From Atlanticothrix silvestris CENA357 (lineage in GTDB: Bacteria > Cyanobacteriota > Cyanobacteriia > Cyanobacteriales > Nostocaceae), in the NCBI RefSeq assembly GCF_016056295.1, contig NZ_JAECZB010000005.1:1-64000 (forward strand): 64,000 bases of DNA, read 5' to 3'. The position numbers were made by a program, and so were the translations under genes. The notes beneath the pieces were generated by a model, which had not been told where the DNA came from, did not search any database, and worked only from the letters and a program-made list of their open reading frames with translations. This document shows positions 61,773-64,000 of this stretch, piece after piece; the stretch's first letter is position 1, and each line of letters begins with the position of its first letter.

Positions 61773-63239
61773 TCATAAACTACCAAGAAACCTCCGATAC
61801 TCATCTAGCCGTCTTTGGAGTTGATTCAGCATTTTGCCAAAATCAGTATTATTGTTGTTTTGATTATCCTGATTGTTGTCTTCACTTATACTATTGTTAA
61901 TGCTTAGATTGCTATCGTAATATCGAAATTGCGAGTGAATTTCTGCATTAACCGATGCATCCTTGTTTTCTGGGGTAGAGATAGGATTAAATTTAGAACT
62001 TTCAGTACTGCGATCGCTCAGAGAACTGGTATTAAAACTAAAAGTGCTAGTTGATGAATTATTGCCTGCCATCTCTGCGATCGCCTGATTAACCAGAGAA
62101 CTGGCGTTAAAGCTAGAGGTCGCCGCCTGTGTACTATTTCCTGCTGTGTCTGTGATGATCTGACGCACTTGGGCATCAGTTAGACTGCGGTTAGCACTCA
62201 GCATCAAGGCAACTACACCAGCAACATGGGGAGTTGCCATAGATGTACCGCTATACGCACCATATTGATTACCTGGTAATGAAGAATAAACCTTAACGCC
62301 TGGAGCTGTAACATAGGCGAGTTGATTATTGCCAGCGCGGTTAGAGAAATCAGCAATTTTATTATTTTTATCTACTGCACCAACAGCAATTCCTGACTGG
62401 TTGGCATACCTAGCAGGGTAGTCTGGTGATGAGTCAGCGTCATTGCCTGCTGCCATTACAACAGTTACTCCTTTGCTGCTAGCATATTCGACCGCTGACT
62501 TGAGGGTACGGCTGGAATAACTGCCACCTAGACTCAGGTTAATTACATTAGCGCCATTGTCTACAGCATAATAAATGCCATTAGCGATCGCACTATAAGA
62601 ACCTGAACCAGATTCATTTAAAGCTTTAATCGGCATAATTTTGGAATTATAAGCAATACCAGTTACACCGTAGCCATTATTTTCCCCAGCGATCGTACCA
62701 GAAACATGAGTGCCATGACCGTTGTCATCTATAGTGTTGTTGCTGTTGTTGTCAAAATTCCAACCGTAAACATCATCAACATAGCCATTACCATCATCAT
62801 CGATACCGTTGCCAGCAATTTCTTTAGTATTAGTCCAGATATTATTTTTTAAATCTTCGTGGTTGTAGTCAACCCCAGTATCTATAACCGCAACAACAAC
62901 GCCTTCACCTGTATATCCATTTGCCCAAGCTTCTGGGGCATTCACTAAGTCTGCTCCCCAATTATTATCACCCAGGTTAGGAACATCGGCAAAAGTATTC
63001 TGACCAGCAGATTTAGCCACCGCCGCCCCTGCATTGATCAAACCATAGCCTGTGGTGGAGTTATAGTTTCCAGTGCTTGTAGCAGTAGCAGTAACATCAT
63101 TCTGGGAGTAAAAGCTACTGCGAGCATTGAGGCTCAAGCTATGGTCATCCTGGATACGAAAAGTATCTACCAAGGAAGTAGAAATAAAATTTAGCCCGTT
63201 ATGAGCAAGTAATTTGCTACTAGTATCATTAATGGGCAT
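61773..63239 (-). CDS. S8-family subtilisin-like protease
   Basis: A 488-residue subtilase with Asp120 (VVAVIDTGVDYNHEDL), His175 (NGHGTHVSGTIAG) and Ser333 (GTSMATPHVAGV). Calcium-binding Asp/Asn-rich loops (NGIDDDGNGYVDDVYGWNFD) are seen. The first 80 residues include GYGLINAGAAVA, a motif that normally comes after a subtilase catalytic domain and may be a transplanted segment. The C-terminal 110 residues are Ser/Asn-rich, low-complexity, ending in a basic helix (LNQLQRRLDEYRRFLGSL). No classical signal peptide is seen. The neighbouring cut gene has a similar tail. Confidence 0.88.
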   Translation of the reverse strand: MPINDTSSKLLAHNGLNFISTSLVDTFRIQDDHSLSLNARSSFYSQNDVTATATSTGNYNSTTGYGLINAGAAVAKSAGQNTFADVPNLGDNNWGADLVNAPEAWANGYTGEGVVVAVIDTGVDYNHEDLKNNIWTNTKEIAGNGIDDDGNGYVDDVYGWNFDNNSNNTIDDNGHGTHVSGTIAGENNGYGVTGIAYNSKIMPIKALNESGSGSYSAIANGIYYAVDNGANVINLSLGGSYSSRTLKSAVEYASSKGVTVVMAAGNDADSSPDYPARYANQSGIAVGAVDKNNKIADFSNRAGNNQLAYVTAPGVKVYSSLPGNQYGAYSGTSMATPHVAGVVALMLSANRSLTDAQVRQIITDTAGNSTQAATSSFNASSLVNQAIAEMAGNNSSTSTFSFNTSSLSDRSTESSKFNPISTPENKDASVNAEIHSQFRYYDSNLSINNSISEDNNQDNQNNNNTDFGKMLNQLQRRLDEYRRFLGSL

Positions 63240-63472
63240 AGGTCTTTTATCCTCAAAAATATTAATTATTTTTTGGCAGTATTAACTGTTAAAACCTTTT
63301 TGTATAGGTTCTAAAGGGTGAATTGCTCCCATTGACAATAATTACTATGAAATCGAATAGTAAAATGCTACTTTTTTTACAAAAACTATAAGTAAAATTA
63401 TGATTGTTATCAAATAAATATTTTTACTTTTTTATTAAAATTGCTTTTTTATATATATAAATCTAAGCACTA

Positions 63473-63583
63473 ATACCAATTTAATGTGAAGCTGCACTAA
63501 ATGAGTAACTCTCTATTCTTGGCGCTCTTGGCGTACTTGGCGGTTCGTTTAAGATTCTATGCATCTTCATAGAGAATTGGTAT
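63473..63583. mobile_element. 111-bp MITE-like repeat
   Basis: Imperfect 19-bp terminal inverted repeats (ATACCAATTTAATGTGAAG and its inverted counterpart, 4 mismatches) enclose a TTGGCGCTCTTGGCGTACTTGG-type dispersed motif. Non-coding. It lies between the subtilase gene and the cut gene. Confidence 0.68.
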
Positions 63584-63607
63584 AATACACTAATACACAA
63601 CAAGAAA

Positions 63608-63642
63608 AGCAGTCAAATATTATATTTTAATATTTGACTGCT
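63608..63642 (-). terminator. Rho-independent terminator of the 3'-end gene
   Basis: Arms AGCAGTCAAATATT and AATATTTGACTGCT form a perfect stem around a short AT loop, 23 bp after the stop at 63665. On the minus strand it is followed by TTTTCTTG. It should end the transcript of the cut gene. Confidence 0.75.
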
Positions 63643-63664
63643 AAATTGCCTAACAAAACATTCT

Positions 63665-64000
63665 TTAAGCTATTTCTCCCCCTAGATTACGCAACCAATC
63701 ATGATAATCTTCAAGTAATTGTTTGTGTTTCTTAGCTTGCGGTTTAACTTTAATATCATCTGCATCAATAGCAAGATTGTTTGGACTGCTATCTGTACTT
63801 TGATAGGATTTCACGAATTGCCGCCAGAAAAATGTATCTACGAATTTGTCATGGTTTCTAGAAATTGTGATCTCGTTTTGCTGATTAGAACTTGAACTCA
63901 AATTAGGAATCGCAACTTTGCTCTCAGTTGAATTATTAGAAATTAAGCTAGATAGTATGGGATTTCTCGCATTTGTAGAACTGACACTCAAGCTTGATGT
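63665..64000 (-). CDS. Partial gene, 5' end cut by the window; Ser/Asn-rich protein with basic tail
   Basis: The frame is open to the window end, so the true start lies outside. Visible residues are Ser/Asn-rich (SSLISNNSTESKVAIPNLSS) and then a more ordered part (HDKFVDTFFWRQFVKSYQST), ending in KQLLEDYHDWLRNLGGEIA. This layout resembles the C-terminal part of the subtilase at 61773-63239, whose tail is also Ser/Asn-rich followed by a short charged helix. It may belong to a related exported protein. Nothing else is certain. Confidence 0.55.
   Translation of the reverse strand, partial: TSSLSVSSTNARNPILSSLISNNSTESKVAIPNLSSSSNQQNEITISRNHDKFVDTFFWRQFVKSYQSTDSSPNNLAIDADDIKVKPQAKKHKQLLEDYHDWLRNLGGEIA

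Noticed and set aside
1..64000. tRNA or rRNA genes
   Set aside because: No cloverleaf T-loop motif (GGTTCGAATCC-like) or rRNA-like block was noticed. A dedicated tRNA scan would settle this.

Overview
The window comes from a filamentous, heterocyst-forming cyanobacterium of the Nostocales (Nostoc/Calothrix/Tolypothrix type). The evidence is a hetF gene preceded by a tandem array that matches NsiR1 small-RNA genes, very many HIP1 octamers (GCGATCGC), heptameric short tandem repeats, a phylloquinone (men) gene group and a sucrose-phosphate synthase. No rRNA, tRNA or CRISPR array was seen.

Layout. 1-5.1 kb: a small conserved protein, a thioredoxin-like protein, then seven minus-strand NsiR1-type sRNA units (period about 134 bp, one interval widened by an insertion) opposing the plus-strand hetF. 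5.2-9.2 kb: a divergent phytochelatin-synthase-like / glutathione-S-transferase pair and a glycine-betaine-type ABC transporter. 9.2-12 kb: a scar region with a twice-frameshifted stress-protein relic, a class I amidotransferase, a collapsed type I restriction system (hsdM' fused to 'hsdS, plus an hsdR tail) and toxin-antitoxin debris. 12.4-22.8 kb: sucrose-phosphate synthase, a broken Uma2 gene, a giant TamB, a DUF3110 protein and murQ. 22.9-26.1 kb: a TetR regulator divergent from a Rieske oxygenase, with two matching 18-bp palindromes between them, then small genes and exbD. 26.2-29.7 kb: a cheR-cheB-hybrid kinase operon. 29.7-37.7 kb: small genes and relics, a methyltransferase, a protealysin-like protease next to an emfourin-type inhibitor, a cobalamin-binding protein, and a second hybrid kinase whose N-terminus looks eroded. 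38.1-41.1 kb: PutA. 41.8-47.3 kb: three ATPases plus a membrane coiled-coil protein with a TerB_C-like tail. 48.7-51.2 kb: an APH-type kinase followed by a HopA1-family protein, the enzyme pair known from class V lanthipeptide pathways. 51.3-56.8 kb: phylloquinone genes (DHNA-CoA thioesterase, menE, menC, menA, menF). 56.9-64 kb: proA, an exported protein, cysE, a toxin-antitoxin pair with a frameshifted toxin, a PPOX protein, a subtilase and a cut gene.

Themes. Repeats have entered coding sequence in frame at least five times (tamB, putA, menE, menC and the thioesterase C-terminus). Several MITE-like elements with terminal inverted repeats are scattered around. The most interesting loci for new biology are the NsiR1/hetF array with unequal promoter decay, the kinase/HopA1 pair without an obvious precursor peptide, the ATPase/TerB_C cluster, and the TetR twin-operator circuit.
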